DNA from: Planctomycetota bacterium
GTDB lineage: Bacteria > Planctomycetota > Phycisphaerae > Sedimentisphaerales > Anaerohalosphaeraceae
Direction of reading: 5' to 3'
NCBI GenBank assembly: GCA_003644175.1
Contig: QNBS01000069.1
Coordinates: forward strand, 1-9,348
Length of the DNA: 9,348 nucleotides
This document shows, one piece after another, positions 1 to 6,270 of the stretch. The position numbers and the translations under genes were made by a program. The notes beneath the pieces are model-generated. The model saw only the letters and a list, made by a program, of their open reading frames with translations, was not told the DNA's origin and ran no database searches. How positions within the stretch are numbered: position 1 is the stretch's first letter; every line of letters begins with the position of its first letter.

Positions 1-1
1 G

Positions 2-784
2 AACAAACTGCACACGCAGATTGGACAGCTTCAGGGCGCAAGCAGCCGGATGCTGCAATTGGGCGCAGATGTCAGGTCGCTGCAGGATATCTTAAAGGCC
101 CCCAAACTGCGGGGGCAGTTGGGCGAACAGTCGCTGGAAAGACTCCTTGGCGAGGTACTGCCGGCCGGCAGCTTCGAGATGCAATATGCTTTTGCAAGCG
201 GCAAGGTCGTCGATGCGCTGGTGAAGATGCCCGACTATTCGGTGCCTGTCGATGCGAAATTCCCGCTGCCGAGTTTCGAGCGGATGATCAACAGCGAAAC
301 CGACGACGAAAAGGCAAGACAGAGGCGCAGCTTTCTGTCCGATGTAAAAAACCGCATCGACGAGATCGCCGCCGGCTATATCAACCCCGCCGAGGGGACG
401 CTTGATTTTGCACTGATGTACATCCCCGCCGAGAATGTTTACTACGAAACGATCATAAAATACGCCGAAGACAAAACCGACATCCTGAAATACGCCCTCG
501 ACAAGAAGGTGATCCCCGTCTCGCCGAATCTGCTGTATGCGTACCTGATGACAATAGTAATGGGCCTCCACGGCCTGCAGATAGAAAAACAGGCGGCACA
601 GATCCGAGAAAACCTCAAAAAGATAAGCGCCGGTTTCGAAACCTTCACAGCAAACTGGGACGTCCTGGGCAAACACCTCAGAAACGCCCAAAACCAATAC
701 GACGAAGGCCAGTCAAAACTAAACAAATTCACAATCCAACTCGACCAAATACAGACGGGCCAGGACGATGGAGAGAGTATTTAA
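2..784 (+). CDS. rmuC: DNA recombination protein RmuC, C-terminal part (5' end outside window)
   Basis: The frame is open from the first bases, so this is the last 260 residues of a longer gene; the ATG at 50 is internal. RmuC-family proteins have an N-terminal membrane anchor and coiled coil followed by a PD-(D/E)XK-like nuclease-type domain; they limit recombination between inverted repeats, though the biochemical activity is poorly defined. The visible part holds the conserved domain: the KLRGQLGEQSLERLL block near the start, then KVVDALVKMPD, and the hallmark VDAKFPLPSFERM, whose D and K match the nuclease-like core. A charged, helical tail rich in Q, N and K follows (about residues 200-260), as is usual. 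The stop is TAA at 782-784. The next gene starts 167 bases later beyond a palindromic repeat, so it is probably a separate transcription unit. The family call is firm; only the N-terminus is missing. Confidence 0.93.
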   Translation, partial: NKLHTQIGQLQGASSRMLQLGADVRSLQDILKAPKLRGQLGEQSLERLLGEVLPAGSFEMQYAFASGKVVDALVKMPDYSVPVDAKFPLPSFERMINSETDDEKARQRRSFLSDVKNRIDEIAAGYINPAEGTLDFALMYIPAENVYYETIIKYAEDKTDILKYALDKKVIPVSPNLLYAYLMTIVMGLHGLQIEKQAAQIRENLKKISAGFETFTANWDVLGKHLRNAQNQYDEGQSKLNKFTIQLDQIQTGQDDGESI

Positions 785-830
785 TCGCAAGCTACTGCCG
801 TTTCTATTAGTTCCTGTTGCGGAAACAACA

Positions 831-900
831 TTTGTCATTCCCGCGAAGGCGGGAATCCAGCTTGTCCGCTCTGGATCCCCGCTTTCGCGGGGATGACAAA
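831..900. repeat. REP-like palindromic element between rmuC and the sulfatase gene
   Basis: Two 30-base arms, 831-860 and 871-900, are inverted copies of each other with 27 of 30 positions matching, separated by a 10-base loop. Each arm starts TTTGTCAT and contains a C-run/G-run minihairpin (TTCCCGCGAAGGCGGGAA and its variant). The GTCATTCCCGCGAAGGCGGGAATCCAG type of motif is widely seen as a dispersed intergenic repeat in many bacteria. Such elements are usually non-autonomous and mobilised by REP-associated tyrosine transposases; none is encoded here. Transcribed, it would form a very stable stem and could stabilise or terminate the rmuC mRNA, but no T-run follows it. Confidence 0.85.
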
Positions 901-951
901 CGAATCTTATGCTTGGCTCAGGTATGACCAGTTTTATTTTGGAGAGATATT

Positions 952-2526
952 GTGGGACTGAATCGGAGAGATTTTTTGAAGGTCAGCGGGTTGGGGGCTG
1001 TTTCTTTTTCGGTGTCGGGTTGTATGGAGGGTCTTGGGTCTTCGCCGAGTGGTCGTGTGGCCAGGCGGCCCAATGTCCTGATCATTCATGTCGATCAGCA
1101 TCGGGCCGATTGTATCGGGGCCTACGGCAACGCCGATGTTAAGACGCCGTTTATTGATTCGTTGGCCGCCGACGGGGTTCGGTTTGAAAACAGCTTTTGT
1201 CCTTATCCGGTCTGCACGCCGTCGCGGTATTCGCTGCTCTCGGGGATGTATGTTCACGATCACGGCGGCTGGTCGAACCGCTGCGGGCTGTCGCCGGAGA
1301 TTGCGACCTTTCCCAGGATACTTCGCACGGCCGGTTACCAGACCAAGGCCGTGGGCAAGATGCACTTTACGCCGACTTACCTGGATGTGGGTTTTGACGA
1401 GATGGTCCTTTCCGAGCAGGATGGACCCGGCAGATGGGACGACGACTATCATCGTTACCTGATGAAGAAGGGCCTGGTCGATAGAAACGACCTCGAGGAC
1501 CAGCGGCGGGAGTATCGAGAGAACGCCCCGGATGAGTACCGCAAAACCTTTGGGGCGCTTGTGTCGAATTTAGCCGAAGCCGACCACGCGACGACGTGGA
1601 TCGGCGATCGGGCGGTCGAAACCGTCGAAGACTGGCGGGCCGGCGGTGGACAGCTTTTGATGGTCGGCTTCATCAAGCCGCATCATCCGTTCGATCCGCC
1701 GGCGCCGTGGGATAAGATGTACGATCCGCCGGCATTGACGATTCTGCCCGGCTGGCGGAAGGAGAGTTTTGCCCATGACACGGCCTACAGTCGCGGTTAC
1801 TTCAATAATACGAGCCTTACCCAAGGGTCGCTTAGGCGGGTGATGGCGTATTATTACGCGACGATCTCGCAGATCGATTTTCATGTCGGTCGGCTGGTGA
1901 AAACTCTCAAAGACAAGGGGCTCTACGACGATACGCTGATCGTTTACACCGCAGATCACGGCGAGTACATGGGGCGCCACCACCTGCTCCTGAAGGGCAA
2001 TTACATGTACGACCCGCTGGCGAAGGTGCCGCTGATTATCAAATGGCCGCACAGCAAATCGGCGGGCCGCGTAAGCGGACGGCTGGTCAACAACATCGAT
2101 CTTGCCCCGACGATATGCAGGGCGACCGGGTGTGCGCCCGCCGAGACAATGCAGGGCTACGATCTTGCCGTCGGCGCAGGCGGCCATGAGATTATCTTCT
2201 CCGAATCCGGCGGATACTCACAGGTGATGGCGCGCACGCACAAGCACAAGCTCATCTTAGCCGGACCGAAAAACGCAAACCTCTTCTTCGACCTGGAAAA
2301 AGATCCGCTGGAAATGAACAACCTCTACGACGACCCAAAGTACAAGGACATTGTCGGCGAGCTTGAAGAAAAGCTCTCCGCCTGGCGGCACAAGGGCCCG
2401 ATGCCGAAGTTGCTCACCGACGGACCCCTCATCAAGGCGGACAACGTGCCGCCGGCGGACCTGAGCCATCGGCCGGCGATTATCGAATACTACGAAAAGA
2501 AAATGCGCCGGTTGCAGGGTAAGTAA
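952..2526 (+). CDS. Secreted sulfatase (FGly-type, alkaline-phosphatase superfamily) with Tat/lipoprotein leader
   Basis: Hydrolyses a sulfate ester, probably on a carbohydrate, outside the cytoplasm; the substrate cannot be read from the sequence. The start is GTG at 952, preceded by GGAG at 941-944. The N-terminus carries the twin-arginine motif NRRDFLK (residues 4-10), a hydrophobic stretch and a lipobox-like VSGC with Cys24, so a Tat-exported lipoprotein is likely. Metal-site signature: NVLIIHVDQHRAD (41-53). Catalytic motif: CTPSR with Cys88, the residue converted to formylglycine by the sulfatase-maturating enzyme. Further family marks are GKMHF (135-139), KPHHPFDPP (242-250) and TADHGEYMG with D335/H336 (metal), then K348. 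The length of 524 aa is normal. It is probably first in an operon with the phosphodiesterase (50-base gap) and the SDR. The maturase is not in the window. Family certain, substrate unknown. Confidence 0.95.
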   Translation: MGLNRRDFLKVSGLGAVSFSVSGCMEGLGSSPSGRVARRPNVLIIHVDQHRADCIGAYGNADVKTPFIDSLAADGVRFENSFCPYPVCTPSRYSLLSGMYVHDHGGWSNRCGLSPEIATFPRILRTAGYQTKAVGKMHFTPTYLDVGFDEMVLSEQDGPGRWDDDYHRYLMKKGLVDRNDLEDQRREYRENAPDEYRKTFGALVSNLAEADHATTWIGDRAVETVEDWRAGGGQLLMVGFIKPHHPFDPPAPWDKMYDPPALTILPGWRKESFAHDTAYSRGYFNNTSLTQGSLRRVMAYYYATISQIDFHVGRLVKTLKDKGLYDDTLIVYTADHGEYMGRHHLLLKGNYMYDPLAKVPLIIKWPHSKSAGRVSGRLVNNIDLAPTICRATGCAPAETMQGYDLAVGAGGHEIIFSESGGYSQVMARTHKHKLILAGPKNANLFFDLEKDPLEMNNLYDDPKYKDIVGELEEKLSAWRHKGPMPKLLTDGPLIKADNVPPADLSHRPAIIEYYEKKMRRLQGK

Positions 2527-2576
2527 GGAGCAATCGCCAAATATAATGTTGCTGTCAAATGGAAGGGAAGCGTGTG

Positions 2577-3707
2577 ATGAAAAGAAGAACGAAATTGAAT
2601 GTTGCAGTTTGTTGTGTGCTGCTTGCTGTGGTTTCATCGTTTGCCGCCGGGCAGCGATACGAGATCGGCATCCCGGATATCGCCGGCTACAAGACGCTCA
2701 AGTGTGATTTCCACATGCATACGGTTTTCTCCGACGGTGCTGTCTGGCCGACAGTCCGGGTGGACGAGGCGTGGCGAGACGGCCTGGACGCCATAGCTAT
2801 CACCGATCACATCGAGTACCAGCCGCACAAGAATGACATTCCAACGAACTACAAACGTTCTTATGAGATTGCACGAGGCAAGGCGCGTGATCGCAATATT
2901 CTGTTGGTCAAGGCCGCCGAGATCACGCGCGATACGCCGCCGGGTCATTATAACGCGCTGTTTCTCGACACGATTGATGCACTTGACACCAAAGGTCAAT
3001 CCAAGGCCGAAGGGCAGGCTGCAAAGGATGAGGAGTTTCTTCTGGCGATCAAAGCCGCCAATGAGCAGAAGGCGTTTGTCTTCTGGGACCATCCGAACTG
3101 GCAGGCGAGAAACGGCGGGCGGGTCTGGTTCGATATTCACACCAGGCTCTTTAAGGAGAAGCTCGTACACGGAATCGAGGTCGTCAACGACGGCACTTTT
3201 TATACCGACTCGTTCAAATGGTGTCTGGAAAGAAACCTGCCGATATTCGGCAATTCCGATGTTCACGGCCCGCTCGATCCGCCGACTGTCAACCATGAAA
3301 ACCACAGGACGATGACACTGGTCTTTGCCAGGGAAAAAACGCTTGAGGCGCTGAGAGACGCCATCGTCAACGGGCGAACGGCGGTGTGGTTTGAAGACAA
3401 GCTGATCGGGCGAAAGGAATATCTCGAAGAGATATTCGCCGCATCGGTCGAAGTTAAAGAAGCGCATAGCAAGTACAGAAACAACGCTTATTTTGAAGTG
3501 CACAACAAATCGGAGATCACTTATCAGCTCCAGAAGATTTCCGGCGGCGGCCCTTCGACGGTTGTTTTGCCCGCTCAAAGAACGGTGGTGCTAAGAGCCC
3601 CCATCAGTGAGGAAGGCGCTGTGGACATAGCATATAAAGTAACGAATCTGCTGATCGGCCCGGCCGAATGCCTGAAGTTTGAAACAACAATAGATATTGG
3701 CGGCTGA
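2577..3707 (+). CDS. Secreted PHP-domain phosphodiesterase, Sb-PDE-like
   Basis: A metal-dependent phosphoesterase of the PHP superfamily. I chose the ATG at 2577 over the in-frame ATG at 2559 because GGAAGGGAAG (2561-2570) is a good ribosome site for it and it gives a clean signal peptide (MKRRTK, then a hydrophobic run, cleavage near residue 24-25). Mature motifs in order: DFHMHTVFSDG (44-54; metal ligands H46, H48 and D53), AITDHIEY (74-81), KAAEITRD with E115, WDHPNW (170-175) and NSDVHG (226-231; D228, H230), all expected of a PHP trinuclear site. A roughly 100-residue C-terminal beta-type tail follows (about 275-376). The opening IPDIAGYKTLKCDFHMHT resembles proteins annotated as Sb-PDE family phosphodiesterases; that family assignment is from memory. 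The 18-base gap to the SDR and the sulfatase upstream suggest joint processing of one substrate. Confidence 0.88.
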   Translation: MKRRTKLNVAVCCVLLAVVSSFAAGQRYEIGIPDIAGYKTLKCDFHMHTVFSDGAVWPTVRVDEAWRDGLDAIAITDHIEYQPHKNDIPTNYKRSYEIARGKARDRNILLVKAAEITRDTPPGHYNALFLDTIDALDTKGQSKAEGQAAKDEEFLLAIKAANEQKAFVFWDHPNWQARNGGRVWFDIHTRLFKEKLVHGIEVVNDGTFYTDSFKWCLERNLPIFGNSDVHGPLDPPTVNHENHRTMTLVFAREKTLEALRDAIVNGRTAVWFEDKLIGRKEYLEEIFAASVEVKEAHSKYRNNAYFEVHNKSEITYQLQKISGGGPSTVVLPAQRTVVLRAPISEEGAVDIAYKVTNLLIGPAECLKFETTIDIGG

Positions 3708-3725
3708 TCTTGAGAAAGGATAGCG

Positions 3726-4258
3726 ATGATTTGCGAAGACCTCAAAGGCAAGAAGGTCCTGGTAACCGGTTCGAGTTCCGGCATCGGCGTTGCGACCGCC
3801 GTTATGTTTGCGCAGCAGGGCTGTTTTGTCGGCGTGCATTATTTCCAGACGAAGGACGGGGCGGAGAAGACCCTTGAAGAGGTCAAAAAGTTTTCCGACG
3901 GCTGTCTGCTCTGTGCCGATATGCGCGATGCCGAGCAGGTCGGGCAAATGATCGCCGAATTTGCCGACACCGCCGGTGGTATCGATGTGCTTGTCAATAA
4001 TGCCGGCACGCTCGTCGGGCGGATGAGTTTTGCAGAGGCGACAGTCGACTTTTACGAGGATGTATTCGCCACCAACACAACAAGCGTCTTTCTGGCGACG
4101 CGGGCCGCCGCAAAGCCGTCGCCGCCAGGACGCCCCTTGGTCGAAACGGCACAGCCGAAGACGTCGCAAAGGCGATACTGTTCCTTGCAGGCGACGCGGC
4201 GAGCTTCATCACAGGAGAATACATAGCCGTTAACGGCGGGCTGTACATGCGAGCGTGA
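3726..4258 (+). pseudogene. Short-chain dehydrogenase/reductase with internal out-of-frame deletion
   Basis: The N-terminal half is a normal NAD(P)-binding SDR: TGSSSGIG (residues 14-21), CADMRD (63-68), NNAG (91-94) and the NTTSVFLATRAAA helix with N117. After about residue 129 (near position 4112) the reading frame becomes wrong. In the frame that starts at 4112, the protein resumes as KAVAARTPLGRNGTAEDVAK, then AILFLAGDAASFITGEYIAV and NGGLYMRA, which is the classic SDR C-terminus, ending with TGA at 4256-4258. The whole segment with the catalytic Ser and YxxxK is absent. The locus spans 533 bases against about 750 for the family, so roughly 215-235 bases appear to be deleted. The frame-0 ORF instead runs to a stop near 4226 with a nonsense tail. 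AAAGGA at 3715-3720 serves the ATG at 3726. It should be enzymatically dead unless the assembly is wrong. Confidence 0.85.
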
Positions 4259-4399
4259 CTTCCACCTGGCCTTTAGGAATCGATGGGCAGGTTTTTTCTG
4301 AAACAACCGGTCTGCACAGAAGGCCGTTGAATGGCAAATTATAATGCACAGAAATGCTGTCGCAAGCAGCTTGTGCCTGTTGTTTTTCAAGACTTTCAT
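4052..4399 (-). CDS. Doubtful 115-aa ORF with a signal-peptide-like start, antisense to the SDR 3' end
   Basis: On the minus strand an ATG at 4399 is preceded by GGAG with a 7-base spacer, and a TTGACA hexamer lies further upstream (4436-4441 in plus coordinates). The first 29 residues look like a signal peptide: MKVLKNNRHK, then a hydrophobic LLATAFLCIIIC, then HSTAFCA. From about residue 48 on, the frame runs antisense through conserved SDR C-terminal coding sequence, so the later part cannot be a conserved domain. It is either a chance ORF, the head of a small secreted protein that lost its own 3' end, or an overprinted gene. No family is recognised. I list it only because the start signals are unusually good. 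Confidence 0.2.
   Translation of the reverse strand: MKVLKNNRHKLLATAFLCIIICHSTAFCADRLFQKKPAHRFLKARWKSRSHVQPAVNGYVFSCDEARRVACKEQYRLCDVFGCAVSTKGRPGGDGFAAARVARKTLVVLVANTSS
4264..4297 (+). terminator. Rho-independent terminator after the SDR
   Basis: ACCTG (4264-4268) pairs with CAGGT (4288-4292); one mismatch inward, CC pairs with GG. The loop is 13 bases, and a run of six T (4292-4297) follows directly. It lies six bases past the SDR's original stop, which supports 4258 as the true gene end and closes the sulfatase operon. Confidence 0.6.
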
Positions 4400-4486
4400 C
4401 TGCTTGCTCCAGTTAGTCGGGTCCGTTCGTTTTCCTGTCAAGACTTCAGGAGGCTCTTTAGTTTTCGTTTGACCCTTTTTGCGAAG

Positions 4487-5632
4487 TTAATGAGCCGGGT
4501 CATTTTTTTTTAGCGTTTTCTCCCAGGCGTCCATTTCTTTGAGGCGTTCGATTATATTGAGGTGCTGGGTGCAGGCCTCTTCGCATGCGGCGCATTCTAC
4601 GCAGTCGCCGGCGCCGGCGGCGCGGTCTGCAAGCAGGCCCCATGTGTGGTTAAATTTCATCTTCTCCAGCATTTCTTTTTCGGTCGGGCCGAAGAGGACC
4701 TTTTCGTTGTAGACCTGCATGTAGTTTGCGACCGGGATGTTTTCGGGGCATGACTTCAGGCAATAGCCGCAGCCGGTGCACAGGGCGTTCATGTTCTCGG
4801 AGACGTGTGCGCGGACGCGGTCGATGTCTTCGTCGGTGAAGGGTTTGGATACGCCTGCGATTGTGCAGGCGGTGTCGATATGCTCTTTCGTGGTGAAGCC
4901 TGCGAGGGTAACGGTTATCTGGGGGCAGTTGATGCAGAATCGAAGCGCCGCCTGCGTTGGCGTCTCGTCGCCGTCTGCGAGAAAGGCGAATTTATCCTCG
5001 TGCCTGGGGATCAGGCCGCCGGACAACGGATTCATCGCCACCACACCGAGGCCCGCGGCGTACGCCGCCTGGACGCCCTCCCAGCGATAGGGGAAGTTGA
5101 GGATGTTGACGCCCAGGAGGACGCCGGCGAATTCGTTTTTCGAGATAATGTTCTTTATTTTCTCGCCCGGCAGGTGGGTGGAGATTACGATGTTGCCGAT
5201 CAGCCCCTCTTCTGCGCATTTCATCAGCCCTTCGTATTGGCCGCCTTTTTTCATCGCCAGTTCATACTGGTCCACCCGGCGGATACACCAGACGTGATAA
5301 AAATCGATCCGGTCCACATTCAGCCGTTTCATCGACTTTTCCACCTGCGCCCGGGCTTTGTCGGCCGTATCGAAATCCACCGGCATGCCCTTGGTCGAGA
5401 CATAATAACTGTCGCGCGTATCGGCCATCTGTTTCAAGGCGATGCCGAAGATGTCCTCGCTCGTATCGCTGCAATAAGTAGGCGCGGTGTCAAAGTAGTT
5501 AATGCCCTTGCTCTGAGCATACAGCAGAAGCTGGGCATTTTCCTCATTGGATTTAGACTCGTCAAACCGCATCCCGCCAAAACCAACCGCACTGACTTTG
5601 GCGCCCGTCTTGCCATATTCACTATAAATCAT
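4487..5632 (-). CDS. Aldo/keto reductase with two C-terminal 4Fe-4S motifs
   Basis: A TIM-barrel NAD(P)H-dependent oxidoreductase of the ferredoxin-bearing AKR group, cytoplasmic, substrate unknown. The AKR tetrad is present: D48 and Y53 in YFDTAPTY, K81 in STKG, H113 in FYHVW. The nucleotide-binding region includes the NPLSGG loop near residue 201 and LRFCINCPQITVTLAGF (230-246). A domain after about residue 280 carries two cysteine sets: C285, C288, C291, C295 (CTGCGYCLKSCP) and C344, C347, C350, C354 (CVECAACEEACTQH). These should hold two [4Fe-4S] clusters and suggest electron exchange with a ferredoxin-type partner. The length of 381 aa is usual for this group. AGGAG (complement of 5642-5646) lies 9 bases before the ATG, with an extended -10 promoter further upstream. 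It is last in the minus-strand series. Confidence 0.93.
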   Translation of the reverse strand: MIYSEYGKTGAKVSAVGFGGMRFDESKSNEENAQLLLYAQSKGINYFDTAPTYCSDTSEDIFGIALKQMADTRDSYYVSTKGMPVDFDTADKARAQVEKSMKRLNVDRIDFYHVWCIRRVDQYELAMKKGGQYEGLMKCAEEGLIGNIVISTHLPGEKIKNIISKNEFAGVLLGVNILNFPYRWEGVQAAYAAGLGVVAMNPLSGGLIPRHEDKFAFLADGDETPTQAALRFCINCPQITVTLAGFTTKEHIDTACTIAGVSKPFTDEDIDRVRAHVSENMNALCTGCGYCLKSCPENIPVANYMQVYNEKVLFGPTEKEMLEKMKFNHTWGLLADRAAGAGDCVECAACEEACTQHLNIIERLKEMDAWEKTLKKNDPAH

Positions 5633-5670
5633 ACTACAAAACTCCTGTCTAATAGCTATCGGAAAGCCGC

Positions 5671-5699
5671 ATTATAGCAAAGCCCACAGATTCATCCAA
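5671..5699 (-). promoter_or_regulatory. Extended -10 promoter for the aldo/keto reductase
   Basis: Read on the minus strand: TTGGAT (5694-5699), a 17-base spacer, then TATAAT (5671-5676) preceded by TGC, giving the extended -10 TGCTATAAT. Transcription would start near 5664, about 30 bases before the reductase ATG. The -35 box overlaps the stop codon of the 17-codon ORF upstream. Confidence 0.6.
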
Positions 5700-5745
5700 G
5701 GCAAATCTCATTGGAGATAGCGCCGCCGGCGGATTTGACTTTCAT
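5692..5745 (-). CDS. 17-residue small ORF with strong ribosome site, between the zinc-ribbon gene and the reductase
   Basis: AAGGAG (complement of 5752-5757) lies 6 bases before ATG at 5745. The ORF reads MKVKSAGGAISNEICLG and ends with TGA at 5692-5694. It begins 22 bases after the zinc-ribbon stop, in the same direction, and its stop overlaps the -35 of the reductase promoter. I recognise no family. It could be a leader peptide, a small protein, or the head of a gene whose body has been lost. The Shine-Dalgarno is the main evidence; no attenuator-like hairpin is evident after it. Confidence 0.3.
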   Translation of the reverse strand: MKVKSAGGAISNEICLG

Positions 5746-5767
5746 TTTTTACTCCTTTTGGCAAACG

Positions 5768-6040
5768 CTAAAACTCGGAGAATTGCAGCAGTAAGACGAT
5801 AGCACTGCCTATGACACCGAGGAGGAGTATCCAGGCGATTATCCATATTGCCAACCGCATGGAGTTTTGCCAGTCGGTACGCACAGGTGGAGTTTGGACG
5901 GGGCGGAAACAATGGGGGCAGGTGACGACCCTGTCGAGGGCTGAGGGTGGAGCCCATATGGATTTATTGCAGCGATTACAGTATAACTGGGTCAAGAGTG
6001 TTTCCGGGGGCATGACAGGGAGCATGTGGTTGTTTATCAA
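5768..6040 (-). CDS. Zinc-ribbon plus transmembrane segment: C-terminal part of a probably frameshifted protein
   Basis: Residues numbered from a TTG at 6040: a second zinc ribbon with C21/C24 (YCNRCNKS) and C41/C44 (TCPHCFRP), a short linker, and one hydrophobic helix (about residues 62-86, IWIIAWILLLGVIGSAIVLLL) ending in QFSEF. It is therefore probably a small tail-anchored membrane protein with the zinc domain in the cytoplasm. Neither the TTG at 6040 nor the ATG at 6025 has a visible ribosome site, whereas the overlapping ORF just upstream (ATG 6167) has one and carries the first zinc ribbon. The simplest reading is one gene, 6167 to 5768, broken by a single-base frameshift. Paired N-terminal ribbons of this sort are common in planctomycete proteins, but function is unknown. 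Confidence 0.6.
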   Translation of the reverse strand: MINNHMLPVMPPETLLTQLYCNRCNKSIWAPPSALDRVVTCPHCFRPVQTPPVRTDWQNSMRLAIWIIAWILLLGVIGSAIVLLLQFSEF

Positions 6041-6167
6041 GTCGGCGTTGGCCTTGCAGAGCAGTGATTGTGAAGGGCTGTCGGCAGGATTTGCATAGGG
6101 CTTTTTTGCCGGTAGCGTCGTCGGGGGCGTTTTGCAGTGTGCTGCAATGGGGGCATTTGGTTTTCAT
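5976..6167 (-). CDS. Zinc-ribbon protein: N-terminal part of the same, probably frameshifted, gene
   Basis: The ATG at 6167 is preceded by GAGG (complement of 6175-6178) with a 7-base spacer. Residues 1-34 form a compact zinc ribbon: C5/C8 (KCPHCSTL), DDATGKK, then C25/C28 (LCKSCRQPFTI), like the short MJ0042-type zinc fingers at the start of many planctomycete proteins. After about residue 37 the sequence turns into low-complexity RRLDKQPHAPCHAPG and stops, with no membrane helix. The +1 frame, which is open from 6163 down to 5768, carries the second ribbon and the helix, so the natural protein was probably about 130 residues. The slip should lie between about 6083 and 5981. Confidence 0.6.
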   Translation of the reverse strand: MKTKCPHCSTLQNAPDDATGKKALCKSCRQPFTITALQGQRRLDKQPHAPCHAPGNTLDPVIL

Positions 6168-6214
6168 TTTTCCGCCTCAGAAAATGATATTTCGCAAAAT
6201 AGGATATAGACCTT

Positions 6215-6242
6215 ATTTTACACTGGTTTTGGGGTTAGTCAA
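6215..6242 (-). promoter_or_regulatory. Promoter of the zinc-ribbon gene
   Basis: Minus strand: TTGACT (complement of 6237-6242), a 16-base spacer, TAAAAT (complement of 6215-6220), both one base from consensus. Transcription would start near 6208, about 40 bases before the ATG at 6167. The -35 box sits inside one arm of the 6235-6270 inverted repeat. Confidence 0.55.
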
Positions 6243-6270
6243 CCCAACTTTGCCAAAAAATGTTGACTAA
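6235..6270. repeat. Inverted repeat TTAGTCAAC / GTTGACTAA over the zinc-ribbon promoter
   Basis: TTAGTCAAC at 6235-6243 and GTTGACTAA at 6262-6270 are perfect 9-base inverted copies separated by 18 bases. One arm contains the -35 box of the zinc-ribbon promoter, and the other touches the left end of the 6267-6435 palindrome. It could be an operator for a dimeric regulator or simply a hairpin. Evidence is positional only. Confidence 0.5.

Noticed and set aside
831..900. CRISPR repeat unit or attachment site
   Set aside because: There is a single inverted pair with no direct repeats or spacers, and no integrase or cas gene nearby.
2634..3578. 314-aa minus-strand ORF
   Set aside because: Antisense to the PHP phosphodiesterase, whose metal-binding motifs fix the coding strand.
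4331..4513. 60-aa plus-strand ORF after the SDR terminator
   Set aside because: No ribosome site, no recognisable motif, and it runs into the 3' end of the reductase on the opposite strand.
4805..5677. 290-aa plus-strand ORF
   Set aside because: It is the antisense shadow of the aldo/keto reductase; the minus strand has the catalytic tetrad and both Fe-S motifs, a promoter and a ribosome site.
6105..6116. Programmed -1 frameshift at the A6 run in the zinc-ribbon gene
   Set aside because: The run lies before the CKSC half of the first ribbon, so a shift there would destroy the ribbon, and the needed shift is +1, not -1.
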